From assembly GCA_947499725.1 (NCBI GenBank), contig CANMPK010000001.1:1-64000 (forward strand): a stretch of 64,000 nucleotides of DNA, given 5' to 3'. The notes beneath the pieces are model-generated. The model searched no databases, had not been told where the DNA came from, and saw only the letters and a program-made list of their open reading frames with translations. Origin of the DNA: an uncultured Paracoccaceae bacterium. Its GTDB lineage: Bacteria; Pseudomonadota; Alphaproteobacteria; Rhodobacterales; Rhodobacteraceae. The translations under genes were made by a program, and so were the position numbers. Positions within the stretch are counted from its first letter, which is position 1, and each line of letters begins with the position of its first letter. Of this stretch, positions 24,883 through 33,890 are shown piece after piece.

Positions 24883-26301
24883 TTAGAAATTGCCTACGAT
24901 CTGAACGGGATCAACGGTTGCGACGCTTTGTGCAAAATTGGCTAGGACCAATGTGTTTTTTACAGTTTGATAGGATGGATCATCCCATTTGTTATCAAAT
25001 TCATCGGGGTCGGTTTCATGGTCGTAAAGCTCACCAATCTCTTGCCCGTGGAAGACGGTCAGCTTGTAGCGCCCGTCGAAATACATCGTGGCAAAGACCC
25101 CTTTGTGAGCCGCTGGAAGCGCATTGTAATATTCACAATAAACCGCCTCTTTATGAACGTGCGGATCAGCCTTGCCCTTCAAGATATCGACGAGGCTTTT
25201 GCCTTGTATCCGCAGCGGAACGTCAATGCCGGCCAGCTCTAGAATGGTGGGGGCCAGATCAACCAATTCAACCAAAGCTTGGCTGCGCAGGCCTTCTTGC
25301 AGCTGTGCAGGGCAAGAGATGATCAGTGGCACATGCACCAATTCTTCGTAGAAATGGCCACCCTTCAGGATCAACCCGTGATCCCCAAGCATCTCGCCAT
25401 GGTCGCTGTGGAAGATAATGATAGTATTATCGCGCTGACCGGTGGCCTCTAAGTGGTCGATCAAGCGGCCCATTTGCACATCGATCAAATCCACCATCGC
25501 GTAATAGTCAGAAATGTATTCCTGAATGTCACGGTCACTCATGGATTTGCAGCTTGGGCCAAGGCCACTTTGCCCGCCATTTTCATAGTCATCACGTTGA
25601 ATCAGAGGCTTATTGTCCAATTCGCCATCGCGCCATTTCGGTAATGGCATGTCTTCCGCGGGGTATTTGGCTTTATACGCCGCAGGAGGGTCAAATGGAT
25701 GGTGCGGGTCAAAGATGTTAATGCTCAGCATCCAAGGCGCATCTGCATTGGCGTCCATAAACTGCATCGCTTCATTGGCGCACCAAGTCGTTTGGTGAAA
25801 CTGCGGATCAATGCCGCCGTCTTTGCCGTGGTAATCGGTTTCCCACGAGACGCCCTGCGCGCGCAGCCAAGCTTGATAAGCGTTGTCATCGCCCCAGCCA
25901 TCGCGAGGCCCGTGGCACCACTTCACCATGTCATACCCATGCTGTTTGGGCAGCACTTCGGTGCGGCCATCTGCGGCGGAGAGGTGCAATTTCCCGATCA
26001 GCCCGCAGGTATACCCATTCTCAGATAGCGTATGAGGGACCAGCACCTCATGATCAGGACATTGATCATTGCCGTTCCGAGTAATGCCCGTTGTGCGCGG
26101 ATAGCGGCCTGTCAAAAAACTGGCGCGGCTGGGGGTACATACAGGACTTTGGCAATAGGTGCGTTCAAAGGAAACGCCTTCACCAAGCAACCGGTCCAAG
26201 TTGGGCGTGTGAATATGCGCATTGCCGAGGCTACGCAGCGTATCAAAACGCTGTTGATCGGTGCAAATCCACAGGAAATTGGGTTTGTTGAGGTCGCTCA
26301 T
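24883..26301 (-). CDS. Type I sulfatase, cytoplasmic (second copy)
   Basis: 472 residues, same fold as its neighbour but clearly diverged. The formylglycine motif is C55-T-P-S-R within SPVCTPSRASFLTGRYPRTT; N-terminal metal site WICTDQQRFD; second site HSDHGEMLGDHG. The ATG at 26301 is preferred over one 9 bp upstream because AAGGT is then correctly spaced. No signal peptide is present. It lies downstream of the tctC-like gene and upstream of the first sulfatase on the same strand. Two different sulfatases suggest a substrate with two sulfate positions or two related substrates; this is inference. Confidence 0.93.
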   Translation of the reverse strand: MSDLNKPNFLWICTDQQRFDTLRSLGNAHIHTPNLDRLLGEGVSFERTYCQSPVCTPSRASFLTGRYPRTTGITRNGNDQCPDHEVLVPHTLSENGYTCGLIGKLHLSAADGRTEVLPKQHGYDMVKWCHGPRDGWGDDNAYQAWLRAQGVSWETDYHGKDGGIDPQFHQTTWCANEAMQFMDANADAPWMLSINIFDPHHPFDPPAAYKAKYPAEDMPLPKWRDGELDNKPLIQRDDYENGGQSGLGPSCKSMSDRDIQEYISDYYAMVDLIDVQMGRLIDHLEATGQRDNTIIIFHSDHGEMLGDHGLILKGGHFYEELVHVPLIISCPAQLQEGLRSQALVELVDLAPTILELAGIDVPLRIQGKSLVDILKGKADPHVHKEAVYCEYYNALPAAHKGVFATMYFDGRYKLTVFHGQEIGELYDHETDPDEFDNKWDDPSYQTVKNTLVLANFAQSVATVDPVQIVGNF

Positions 26302-26430
26302 GAGGTGCATTACCTTGACGTAAATTCTTGGTTCTATCCGCAGATCCCTAGGGATCTTTGGCCTTTAAAAAGGGTCGAATGTCTGGCTGTGCGTGGGCCC
26401 GCAACGGTGCCAGATAATCAGTGAGTTATC

Positions 26431-26461
26431 TTGGCCCAGACCTGGAAGGTATCTGGGCCAA
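26431..26461 (-). terminator. Ten-bp stem-loop after tctC-like gene
   Basis: TTGGCCCAGA and TCTGGGCCAA pair perfectly around an 11-nt loop, 16 bp after the tctC-like stop. No U-tract follows on either strand, so it is more likely an mRNA-stabilising or attenuating hairpin between the solute-binding protein and the sulfatase genes than a full terminator. Confidence 0.5.
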
Positions 26462-26476
26462 AACAGTGTTCGTCGC

Positions 26477-27460
26477 TTACTTCAGCACGCCAAGGTCAAC
26501 GAGGATGCCTTTGTTGACAACATCCAGTTCCTTCATACGGCCAAGGTATGTCTCGGAGTCATTGTAGTTGATCATGATCTTACGCTTTGCGAGCGCTTCG
26601 ATCAGTTCTGGCTCTTCCAAAGCGGCCTTAATCGCGCCTGCCAATGTGGCTTGGATGTCAGAAGGTGTGCCTTTTGGTGCAATCACACCGACGAAAAGCT
26701 GGCTTGGTGTGTAGCCCAGATCCTTCAAGGACGGAATGTCAGCAAAGTAGTCTGGCTTGACCTCCATAACATCTACGATCGGCTTCAGTGTACCTGCTTC
26801 ATACTCTGAGATGATGATGTGAGACGGCATGATGCCCGCTTCGATTTCACCGCCCAACAGCGCTTTTTTGGTCTCGGCGCTGCTCTTGTATGTGATCTCG
26901 TTCAGGTCAACCTCAGCAGACAGCTCAAGATTCAGAAGGGGAAGGTGCTGTACGTTAAACACGCCATCAACACCCACACGCACTTTGCCTGGGTTCTCTT
27001 TGGCATGTGCCAAAAGCTCTTCCAGGTTCGCAAATGGGGAGCCTTCTGGCAGCACGATGTAATGCGCCGCGTCAAAGACGTTGGAAATCAATTCAAAGTC
27101 TTCATAACCAGAATAGCTGGTTTTCCCGAGGTGCGGCATGATCGTCAGCGGCGCAACGGAAGCTTGGCCAATTGTATAGCCATCAGGCTCGGCATTATAG
27201 ACAGCAGACACCGCAATCGTTTGCGTCGCACCTGGCAAGTTCTTCAACACGAAAGTCGCGTCATTTGGCAGGTTCTTTTCAACGTATGGGTAGATCGTGC
27301 GTACAATCGTATCCAAGCCACCGCCCGCACCATCTGGCACGATCCAAGTGATTGGCTTCTCTGGATAGCCTTCAGCGGCACCCATAGATGGCGCAGTGGC
27401 CAGAACCATCGCAGCAACCGCCAGCGAAGTTGTCGCGGTCTTCTTCAAAAACGTAAACAT
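26477..27460 (-). CDS. TctC-family periplasmic solute-binding protein
   Basis: 327 residues, tripartite tricarboxylate transporter (Bug/TctC) receptor. Signal peptide MFTFLKKTATTSLAVAAMVL with cleavage near GAAEG. The family N-terminus YPEKPITWIVPDGAGGGLDT and LVFGVI-like core segment (SQLFVGVIAPKGTPSD) are present. AAGGGAG precedes the ATG. It is unusual in lying downstream of tctBA, separated by 199 bp, and directly upstream of two sulfatase genes. Ligands of this family are usually organic acids; here a sulfated or sulfur-containing acid is suggested by the neighbours only. Confidence 0.9.
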   Translation of the reverse strand: MFTFLKKTATTSLAVAAMVLATAPSMGAAEGYPEKPITWIVPDGAGGGLDTIVRTIYPYVEKNLPNDATFVLKNLPGATQTIAVSAVYNAEPDGYTIGQASVAPLTIMPHLGKTSYSGYEDFELISNVFDAAHYIVLPEGSPFANLEELLAHAKENPGKVRVGVDGVFNVQHLPLLNLELSAEVDLNEITYKSSAETKKALLGGEIEAGIMPSHIIISEYEAGTLKPIVDVMEVKPDYFADIPSLKDLGYTPSQLFVGVIAPKGTPSDIQATLAGAIKAALEEPELIEALAKRKIMINYNDSETYLGRMKELDVVNKGILVDLGVLK

Positions 27461-27659
27461 TGGATTAAGTCTCCCTTAATTTCTAGTCTTCTAAGCAAAG
27501 TCATAAGCATGCAATTCCACATGCTTCTTTATCGGATGTCTCTGTTGGGCCGATGTTGCACCGACCCGATATGCGTCTCCTCTTGCACCAGAACATCCAA
27601 ATTCCGTGGGGATGTATGCCGCCCGAAGTCACAAAGCGCGCCTTCTGACGACACGGCGT

Positions 27660-29147
27660 TTACCCCGTTGTCGTTCTCCTCTTTTTGATGTCGGCGAAGA
27701 TGCTGCCGCCAAGCGCGGCAACGATCATCAGCACAAGCGCGATGGAATAGATGCTCGAAAAGAACACACCGTAGTCCCCGTTCGACAGCGTCAAAGAGCG
27801 GCGGAAGTTTTCTTCAATAATCGGCGCCAGAACATAGGCGATGATCACTGAAGAAACCGAATAATTGAGCCGCTTCAGGATGTAGAACACCACGCCAATG
27901 CCAAGCGCCAACCAAAGGTCGAAAAAGGCGCTTTTCGAGGCATAGATCCCGATCAGGCAAAGCACGAAAACAATCGCTACCAAGAAAGAATTCGGAACAA
28001 CAAGCACGCGCGAAAAGGCGGGTGTCAGCAGGCGGCCCACAAGATACATCGCGACCGTGGTCAAGATGAAGCCGTAGAAAATGCCATAGACCAAATCGCG
28101 TTCCGCGGTGAAAACATTCGGGCCGGGTTGAATGCCGTGCATGATGAATGCGCCCATGATGATCGCAATCGCAGCCGAGCCAGGAATGCCAAGGGCCAAG
28201 AAAGGCACCAAAGCACCGCCAGCCGAGGCGTTGTTAGACGATTCAGGCGCCGCAATACCTTCTGCGCAGCCTTTGCCAAAAGCCTCAGGCGTTTTAGACG
28301 TTTTGCTCACAACCGCGTAGGCAAACCAGCAAGAGGCTCCGCCGCCAATACCCGGCAGAATACCCGTACCCGCTCCAATGAGAGAGCCGATCAACGTTGG
28401 CTTGGCAATGCCTTTCACTTCTTTCGCAGAGAGGCCCGTTTTCAGGCTGCGACCATCGCCCGAATAGGATGTGTTCAACCCCTTGCTGATCATCAAGAAC
28501 AGCTCTGAAATCGCGAACATCCCTACAAGGAAGGCCACAAGGTTAATGCCATCCATCAGCTCAGGCTGATTAAACGTCGCGCGGTTCACACCCGTCAACG
28601 TGTCCACGCCAACAGTGCCCGCCATAAGCCCCAAAAGCACCGAGATCGAGCTTTTCACCTTATCCGTGCCGCTCAGAAGCCCCACAGCCATAAGGCCAAT
28701 CACGCCGAGCAGGAAATATTCGGGGCTGCCAAAGTTCAAGGCGAACTTGGCCAAGGGAATGGAAATGAAAATCAAAACCAACCCACCAAAAATACCGCCA
28801 ATGCTGGAAGACAAAAGCGAAAAGCTCAAAGCCTTCCCCGGCGATTCATTCACCGCCATCGGGTGACCATCAATCACAGTGGCGGCCGCTTGTGGCGTGC
28901 CCGGCACGCCCAGCAAAATCGCTGAAATAGACCCGCCGTATTCACCCGCTTGATAGGTCGCAAGAAGCATCAGGATGCCCGCAAGCGGGGGCAGCGTGAA
29001 GGTGACAGGCAACAGCAATGCCACAGCAATGACAGTGCCAAGGCCCGGCAAAGCGCCAAAGACCATGCCCACAACCGTGCCCAAAAGGATGCACAGAATA
29101 TTGGTAAGATTGAACAGATTAGCGAGATCGTTGAAGAATAAATCCAT
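27660..29147 (-). CDS. TctA-family large membrane subunit
   Basis: 495 residues, the large permease of tripartite tricarboxylate transporters. About 11-12 membrane helices, with family segments GMVFGALPGLGTVIAVALLL, YGGSISAILLGVPGTPQAAA and GGALVPFLALGIPGSAAIAI. The preceding tctB-like gene ends 11 bp upstream. It forms the sodium-dependent transport path with TctB and the TctC receptor. Confidence 0.94.
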   Translation of the reverse strand: MDLFFNDLANLFNLTNILCILLGTVVGMVFGALPGLGTVIAVALLLPVTFTLPPLAGILMLLATYQAGEYGGSISAILLGVPGTPQAAATVIDGHPMAVNESPGKALSFSLLSSSIGGIFGGLVLIFISIPLAKFALNFGSPEYFLLGVIGLMAVGLLSGTDKVKSSISVLLGLMAGTVGVDTLTGVNRATFNQPELMDGINLVAFLVGMFAISELFLMISKGLNTSYSGDGRSLKTGLSAKEVKGIAKPTLIGSLIGAGTGILPGIGGGASCWFAYAVVSKTSKTPEAFGKGCAEGIAAPESSNNASAGGALVPFLALGIPGSAAIAIIMGAFIMHGIQPGPNVFTAERDLVYGIFYGFILTTVAMYLVGRLLTPAFSRVLVVPNSFLVAIVFVLCLIGIYASKSAFFDLWLALGIGVVFYILKRLNYSVSSVIIAYVLAPIIEENFRRSLTLSNGDYGVFFSSIYSIALVLMIVAALGGSIFADIKKRRTTTG

Positions 29148-29158
29148 ATCTGATCTCC

Positions 29159-29626
29159 TTAAAGCGACAGGGCAAGAACTTGCCCGAACAGTACGTATAG
29201 AAAACCAGTTGTGCTCACGGATGTGATAAGCCCAACGATCAAGCTATTTTTCAGACCAAACTCGATCCGATATAGCGTCATCAAAACCGTCAAAAGGACG
29301 AAGGCGTTCAGGTAAAAGAACCCGAAAAACTGCCAGCTCAGCAAAAACGCAACGACCAATGCAAAGGTCGCAAGGATGTAACCCGCGTTCGGGGTAAGGA
29401 TGACGGCGCAATTTTCCTTGCTTTTGTCCCGCAGGTTTTTCACCAGCGTTACAAGGCTCAAAATCACAACCAATGCGGCCAGCACATTGGGGAAATAGGT
29501 TGGCCCCACGCCAGACGATGCGAAAAAGATCGTTTGAGACGCGCTATGGTTCAAATTCAATGCATAGCCAATCGCGCCCATTATCAAAGCAATGGACATG
29601 ATGCTGTTCATGGTACGCCAGGTCAT
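29159..29626 (-). CDS. TctB-family small membrane subunit
   Basis: 155 residues with four predicted membrane helices (SIMSIALIMGAIGYALNLN; YFPNVLAALVVILSLVTLV; GYILATFALVVAFLLSWQFF; SLIVGLITSVSTTGFLYVLF). Length and helix layout match TctB, as does the position immediately before the tctA-like gene. Sequence conservation in this subunit is low, so assignment leans on context. Confidence 0.88.
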   Translation of the reverse strand: MTWRTMNSIMSIALIMGAIGYALNLNHSASQTIFFASSGVGPTYFPNVLAALVVILSLVTLVKNLRDKSKENCAVILTPNAGYILATFALVVAFLLSWQFFGFFYLNAFVLLTVLMTLYRIEFGLKNSLIVGLITSVSTTGFLYVLFGQVLALSL

Positions 29627-29704
29627 GCGCAGCTCTGATCCTGCGCGGTCCGCGCTTTAAAATGTCTCATAAATCCTCCCAGATTTTTCGATCGTCGCGC
29701 CGTC

Positions 29705-30514
29705 TTAGCCTCCCTGCAGCGGTGCGGTATGGTGCTTTGGAACAAGGCGGTTTGCGGCGTTTTCCTCGTACGTCAGCGTCGAAAGCTCGGCGCGGACGGC
29801 CAGCAAGGCCTCCTTGTAATCGTCTATGCGCCCCTCAGGCTGATCTGCTGGTTCTGCCAAAGCCAACAGGTGCAGGAATTTTCCATCAGGGTCTTCGACC
29901 ACCGTTGCGCAGCGCCGAATGCCCACGTGGTTCCCTTCGGGATCCGCGGCAAACACCTCATTGCGCATCTCATCCAATGCCTCACGCACTTTCGCCTCAG
30001 ACATCCAAGGCGTCGCGCGCCCCGCTTCACGAAGCGTGCCAAAGAAACCTTCCGTGAAGAACTGCGCCTGCACGTCTTCCCAGTCCAAGCGACTGAGATA
30101 GAGTTGTGACAAAACATCCAGCTCATAAAGCGAGCGGCGAAAGCCGACATTGGCGCGAATGACAACATTCGGATCCGGGTAGTCGGTTTTGGAATGCCAG
30201 AGCAATTCGTGACCCGCGACAACAATGACTTCTGTCGACACACCAAGCTGGGTGGACAAGCTCCGCATCGTTTCATCAAGCTTGGCCAAATAGGCTTGCG
30301 ACATGGGAACGTTGCGCTCCAGTCGGAAGTTCCGCACGCAGTATTTTTCACTGGTGCGAAACAGGTAACCCATGTCCGAAAGTGTCTTAACGATCCGGTT
30401 CAATGTCGCAGGGGACAACCCGCAATGCCGAGCGATATCGGTTTGCTTGATCGGCCCTGGCCCCGCCGCCATGACATATTCTAAGACCTGAAGTGTGCGT
30501 TCTGTTGGGTTCAT
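29705..30514 (-). CDS. IclR-family transcriptional regulator
   Basis: 269 residues. N-terminal winged helix-turn-helix (TLQVLEYVMAAGPGPIKQTD, then HCGLSPATLNRIVKTL) and a C-terminal IclR ligand domain (about 75-255). It lies at the head of the tctBA-tctC-sulfatase set, in the same direction. A strong dyad with a repeated 13-mer lies 8-41 bp upstream of its ATG, so it probably represses itself and the downstream operon, with the imported substrate or a metabolite as effector. Confidence 0.92.
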   Translation of the reverse strand: MNPTERTLQVLEYVMAAGPGPIKQTDIARHCGLSPATLNRIVKTLSDMGYLFRTSEKYCVRNFRLERNVPMSQAYLAKLDETMRSLSTQLGVSTEVIVVAGHELLWHSKTDYPDPNVVIRANVGFRRSLYELDVLSQLYLSRLDWEDVQAQFFTEGFFGTLREAGRATPWMSEAKVREALDEMRNEVFAADPEGNHVGIRRCATVVEDPDGKFLHLLALAEPADQPEGRIDDYKEALLAVRAELSTLTYEENAANRLVPKHHTAPLQGG

Positions 30515-31383
30515 GGTATTTCATATTTGGAATTGAGAATTCCATATTTGGAATTTGATTCGATGATCCATTATTTGCCTGTTACTGTCAAGCAATGTGC
30601 CTCTGCGCAGCCAATTCAGCGCGCCTAAGGGTCTGCCCCTTACGCCTGTCGCGCTGGGCGAACCTGTGGGCTCATCAGCAATTCAGGCGCCCGTGCAAAC
30701 CCTGCACAAACTGCTCAGGTCATCGGAAATCTCCACCAATGCGAGGGTCTTTCGAAAGCCCCCCACTGTGGCTTATCGGATCACGCCACGCTGCCGGCTT
30801 CTGATGTGCCGCGGATTTCCAAAATCCGTAAAAAGGTTTGGGTGGCTACTTTCAAAAGCACCGCAAAACCTCATTATTTCAGAATGTTAAGTGAAAGGCT
30901 GTCGCGCATCTAACAAAACCCCATTGCCCCAGTGATCTAGCAGGGCCAAGTATTTCTCTTTCCCAAGAAGTCACACAAAGCACAAGAAGACTAAGATCAC
31001 CTCTCTCATAGGCTCCCTCAAAAGACCTTATGCGCGCGCGCATACACAAGCACCGGTGCCACCATCCCGAAAGCCGCTTGCCACAACCGACCCTAACCAA
31101 AAAGACCCGCGCAGAATGGGCGTCGTTGATCTGCGATCCGTGGTGAACCCCCATCGGCCAATCGCAGCCAATCCGGCCAATCGCGCACCGGATGACCGAC
31201 AGGTCGCCCGCGAATCTGTTCCCAATGCCGCAAGTGATCTTGGATCACATGGTTGTGCCGCGCCCGCGCGAGGCTTATTGGTATTCCCAAACTTGCAACC
31301 ACCGGCGCATTTCCAGCCGATTGTCCTTATCTCCGGTTTTGGAACGTTGAGGGCCACCTCAATAGAACGGAAGGGGACATCTC
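30515..31383. other. 869-bp region without a recognisable gene
   Basis: Between the divergent IclR and formylglycine-generating-enzyme genes. Apart from the operator next to the IclR gene and the FGE ribosome site near 31370, open frames here are short, overlap each other on both strands, lack ribosome sites and have poor composition. A decayed gene cannot be excluded. Confidence 0.4.
30522..30555. promoter_or_regulatory. Dyad plus tandem 13-mer operator upstream of IclR gene
   Basis: CATATTTGGAATT occurs twice (30522-30534 and 30543-30555, 21 bp apart, two helical turns). Between and overlapping them is the perfect dyad TGGAATTGAGAATTCCA (30528-30544). It sits 8-41 bp upstream of the regulator's ATG, which fits autoregulation by an IclR protein. 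Confidence 0.65.
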
Positions 31384-32361
31384 ATGACATCGGATGCTGT
31401 CAAACCCTGCTGTAGCCCTCAAGCAGAGGCAAAACAGCAAGACCCAATGTCCTCTTACCACAGCCAAGCGCTCAAGGTTGCGCCCGCCAGCGCAGAACAA
31501 CGCGCGGCTCTGCGTGCAGAATTGGTCCCTTTGAAAGGGGGCTTCTTTGAGATGGGCACCCGAAAGTCTCGCTTTGCACAAGACTTCGACTCGCCCCGTC
31601 GCAAAGTCAAACTGTCACCGTTCAAGATTGCATCCACAACGGTCACCAACGCTCAGTTCGCACGTTTTGTGGAAGACACCGCCTACAAAACCGTGTCCGA
31701 GCAAGAGGGCTGGTCTTTCGTATTCCACCTGCTGCTCGATGATCCAAAAGCCCACCCGCAATCGCCGCCTGGGCTGAACTGGTGGCGACGTGTCGATGGG
31801 GCCTACTGGGCCGCGCCCGAAGGTCCTGAAAGCGATATTGCAACGCGTCAGGATCATCCGGTGGTCCATATGTCTTGGTTTGATGCCATTGCCTATTGCA
31901 CATGGGCAGGGCTACGCCTTCCCACCGAAGCAGAATGGGAATATGCCGCGAGGGGCGGCGCAGCACGTCAAAAGTTTCCGTGGGGCAATCAAATGACGCC
32001 AAATGGGCGTCATATGATGAACACGTGGCAAGGCGAATTCCCGCATCATAATTCGCAAGACGATGGGCACCTCGGCACTGCTCCGGCACAAAGCTTCGAG
32101 CCCAACGGCTATGGCCTATACAATACAACCGGCAATGTGTGGGAGTGGGCGCAGGACTTCTTTGAAAACGCGCCCCCGAAAGCAGGACCTCTGTCAAATC
32201 CACAAGGCCCTGCACAAGGCATGGCACGCGTGCAACGCGGCGGCTCGTTTTTGTGCCACGTCAGTTACTGCGACCGCTACCATGTTCATTCAAGAACCCA
32301 GAACGATCCAGACAGCTCCACCTCACACGGCGGGTTCCGCGTAGCGGTAAGCGACAGCTAA
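31384..32361 (+). CDS. Formylglycine-generating enzyme (sulfatase-modifying factor)
   Basis: 325 residues of the SUMF1/FGE family. It oxidises the Cys of CxPSR in sulfatases to formylglycine. The active-site pair C291 and C296 is present in GGSFLCHVSYCDRYH, matching the true FGE pattern rather than iron-dependent relatives such as EgtB. Family segments GGFFEMGTR, LPTEAEWEYAARGG and TGNVWEWAQDFF are intact. The ATG at 31384 has GGAAGGGG 7-8 nt upstream. No signal peptide, so it can act on the two cytoplasmic-type sulfatases encoded 5-8 kb away. N-terminal residues about 1-35 (with CC) are an extension. Confidence 0.96.
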   Translation: MTSDAVKPCCSPQAEAKQQDPMSSYHSQALKVAPASAEQRAALRAELVPLKGGFFEMGTRKSRFAQDFDSPRRKVKLSPFKIASTTVTNAQFARFVEDTAYKTVSEQEGWSFVFHLLLDDPKAHPQSPPGLNWWRRVDGAYWAAPEGPESDIATRQDHPVVHMSWFDAIAYCTWAGLRLPTEAEWEYAARGGAARQKFPWGNQMTPNGRHMMNTWQGEFPHHNSQDDGHLGTAPAQSFEPNGYGLYNTTGNVWEWAQDFFENAPPKAGPLSNPQGPAQGMARVQRGGSFLCHVSYCDRYHVHSRTQNDPDSSTSHGGFRVAVSDS

Positions 32362-32441
32362 CATAAGATAGAGCAGGGGGGGCTGTAGCGCGCCTCGGTT
32401 TTTCGATCTCCGATTGGCCCAGCCGAAATGTTCACCAGCCC

Positions 32442-33890
32442 CTAGCTGCGCTGCAACGTCAACCGCGCCCGCACCCCGCCAGAGGTGTCCTCAAACGTCA
32501 AATTTCCACCATGCAGCTTGGCGATGGTTGCAACGATCGTCAGCCCCAAACCATGCCCATCAATGGTCTTGGTGTTCTCGCCGCGCTGAAACGGGGCCAG
32601 CAGCTCTTCAATATCCGCCGCCGAACTGTCAGAGCCTTCATCCTCGACGAGGATCATGGCAACCTGTGCATCCGCTTCAAGGCTCACCCGCGCGCGTCGC
32701 CCATATTTCAGAGCGTTCTCGATAAGGTTGGTGATCGCCCGTTCCAACGTGACAGGGCGCCCATAGACAACGGTGTCCCGATCGCTGCTCATCACGCCAT
32801 AGCCCTGACGAGACATGAATATCGATTGCCCACCCTGCACAATCACATCTTCCGCCTTATCAAAGGTCACAGGACGCCCGACATCCTGATAGTCGGCAAC
32901 AATCGCATCTAACAAAGACGTCAAAGACAACTTCCGCGGCGCCTCCGCCCCGATCTCGGCATGGGTATAAGACAGCACGCTCTCGATAATACCCGTCATA
33001 CTGTCGATATCGGCCTCAAACTTGGTGCGCAGCTCAGGGTTCTCAATCAAGGCCGCGCGCAACCGCAAACGCGCGGCAGGCGTGCCCAAATCATGGCTCA
33101 CCCCAGACAGAACCGCCGCCCGTTCAGCAAGCTGTTCACGCTCAATTTCCAGATAAGTGTTCACCGAAGAGATGATCTCTTGCAGCTCTTCCGGTCCATG
33201 CGGCTCATATCGCGCAGGTCCCCCAACGCGGCGTCGGCTGCGCAGCTGTTTGGCAAAAGACGCAAACGGCAACGACAGGTTCAACGCTGTTGTCATCAAA
33301 ATCGCGGTAGAAATCACCGCAATCAACGACGCCAGTATCCGATAATCTGCGGGGCTTGCATCACAGCCCCAAACCGCATCGCCGTCGATTGCCACCCAAG
33401 GCGCTTGGCCCATTTTGGCCACCACAAAGGGATCGCTGCAAAACGTCGCCAGCTTGCGTGTCACAGCCCCCAAGGTTTCCGCAGCGGTCTGCCCATCGCG
33501 GTGGGGTAGGTCCGCCAAACTGTATTTCAAATCCGGCGACATGATCACCATGGTCAGATTGGTGCTGATCGGCAGGTTGGCCGCATCTGGCAAAATCGGC
33601 ACAATCGTAATGCGCGGCGCAGAAGGTGCGCCCTCGATCTGACGAAACGCCCCGCGATCGGCTTTCTCCAGATCCGCCTCGTCTAAAACACGCAACTGCA
33701 CGCCCTCGGGCGGGGCCGTGCCATTTTGCATCGCATAGTAAAGCGTCACACCCGCATCATAGGCCAACGATCCATGAGCGCGCCAATTGGATGTAGAGGT
33801 GCTCCACAGCCAAACCGTGGTCGCCCCCGCCAAAAGCGCGGCCAACACCATCATCGACCCAATCGATCGCAGATCGTTCAGCTTGCGCAT
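32442..33890 (-). CDS. Sensor histidine kinase
   Basis: 482 residues. Two membrane helices (about 10-30 and 185-210) enclose a periplasmic sensor of about 150 residues. A HAMP-like linker follows, then the phosphoacceptor box GVSHDLGTPAARLRLR and an ATPase domain with N box NLIENALKYG and GHGLGLTIVATIAKLHGG. The ATG at 33890 overlaps the response regulator stop as TGATG, so the two are translationally coupled. It is divergent to a sugar ABC importer; by position it resembles GtrS-type glucose-responsive kinases. The ligand is inferred. Confidence 0.9.
   Translation of the reverse strand: MRKLNDLRSIGSMMVLAALLAGATTVWLWSTSTSNWRAHGSLAYDAGVTLYYAMQNGTAPPEGVQLRVLDEADLEKADRGAFRQIEGAPSAPRITIVPILPDAANLPISTNLTMVIMSPDLKYSLADLPHRDGQTAAETLGAVTRKLATFCSDPFVVAKMGQAPWVAIDGDAVWGCDASPADYRILASLIAVISTAILMTTALNLSLPFASFAKQLRSRRRVGGPARYEPHGPEELQEIISSVNTYLEIEREQLAERAAVLSGVSHDLGTPAARLRLRAALIENPELRTKFEADIDSMTGIIESVLSYTHAEIGAEAPRKLSLTSLLDAIVADYQDVGRPVTFDKAEDVIVQGGQSIFMSRQGYGVMSSDRDTVVYGRPVTLERAITNLIENALKYGRRARVSLEADAQVAMILVEDEGSDSSAADIEELLAPFQRGENTKTIDGHGLGLTIVATIAKLHGGNLTFEDTSGGVRARLTLQRS

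Noticed and set aside
31056-31415. 119-codon plus-strand ORF before the FGE gene
   Set aside because: Pro/Arg-rich with overlapping frames on the other strand, and it runs into the FGE start where a better ribosome site exists.
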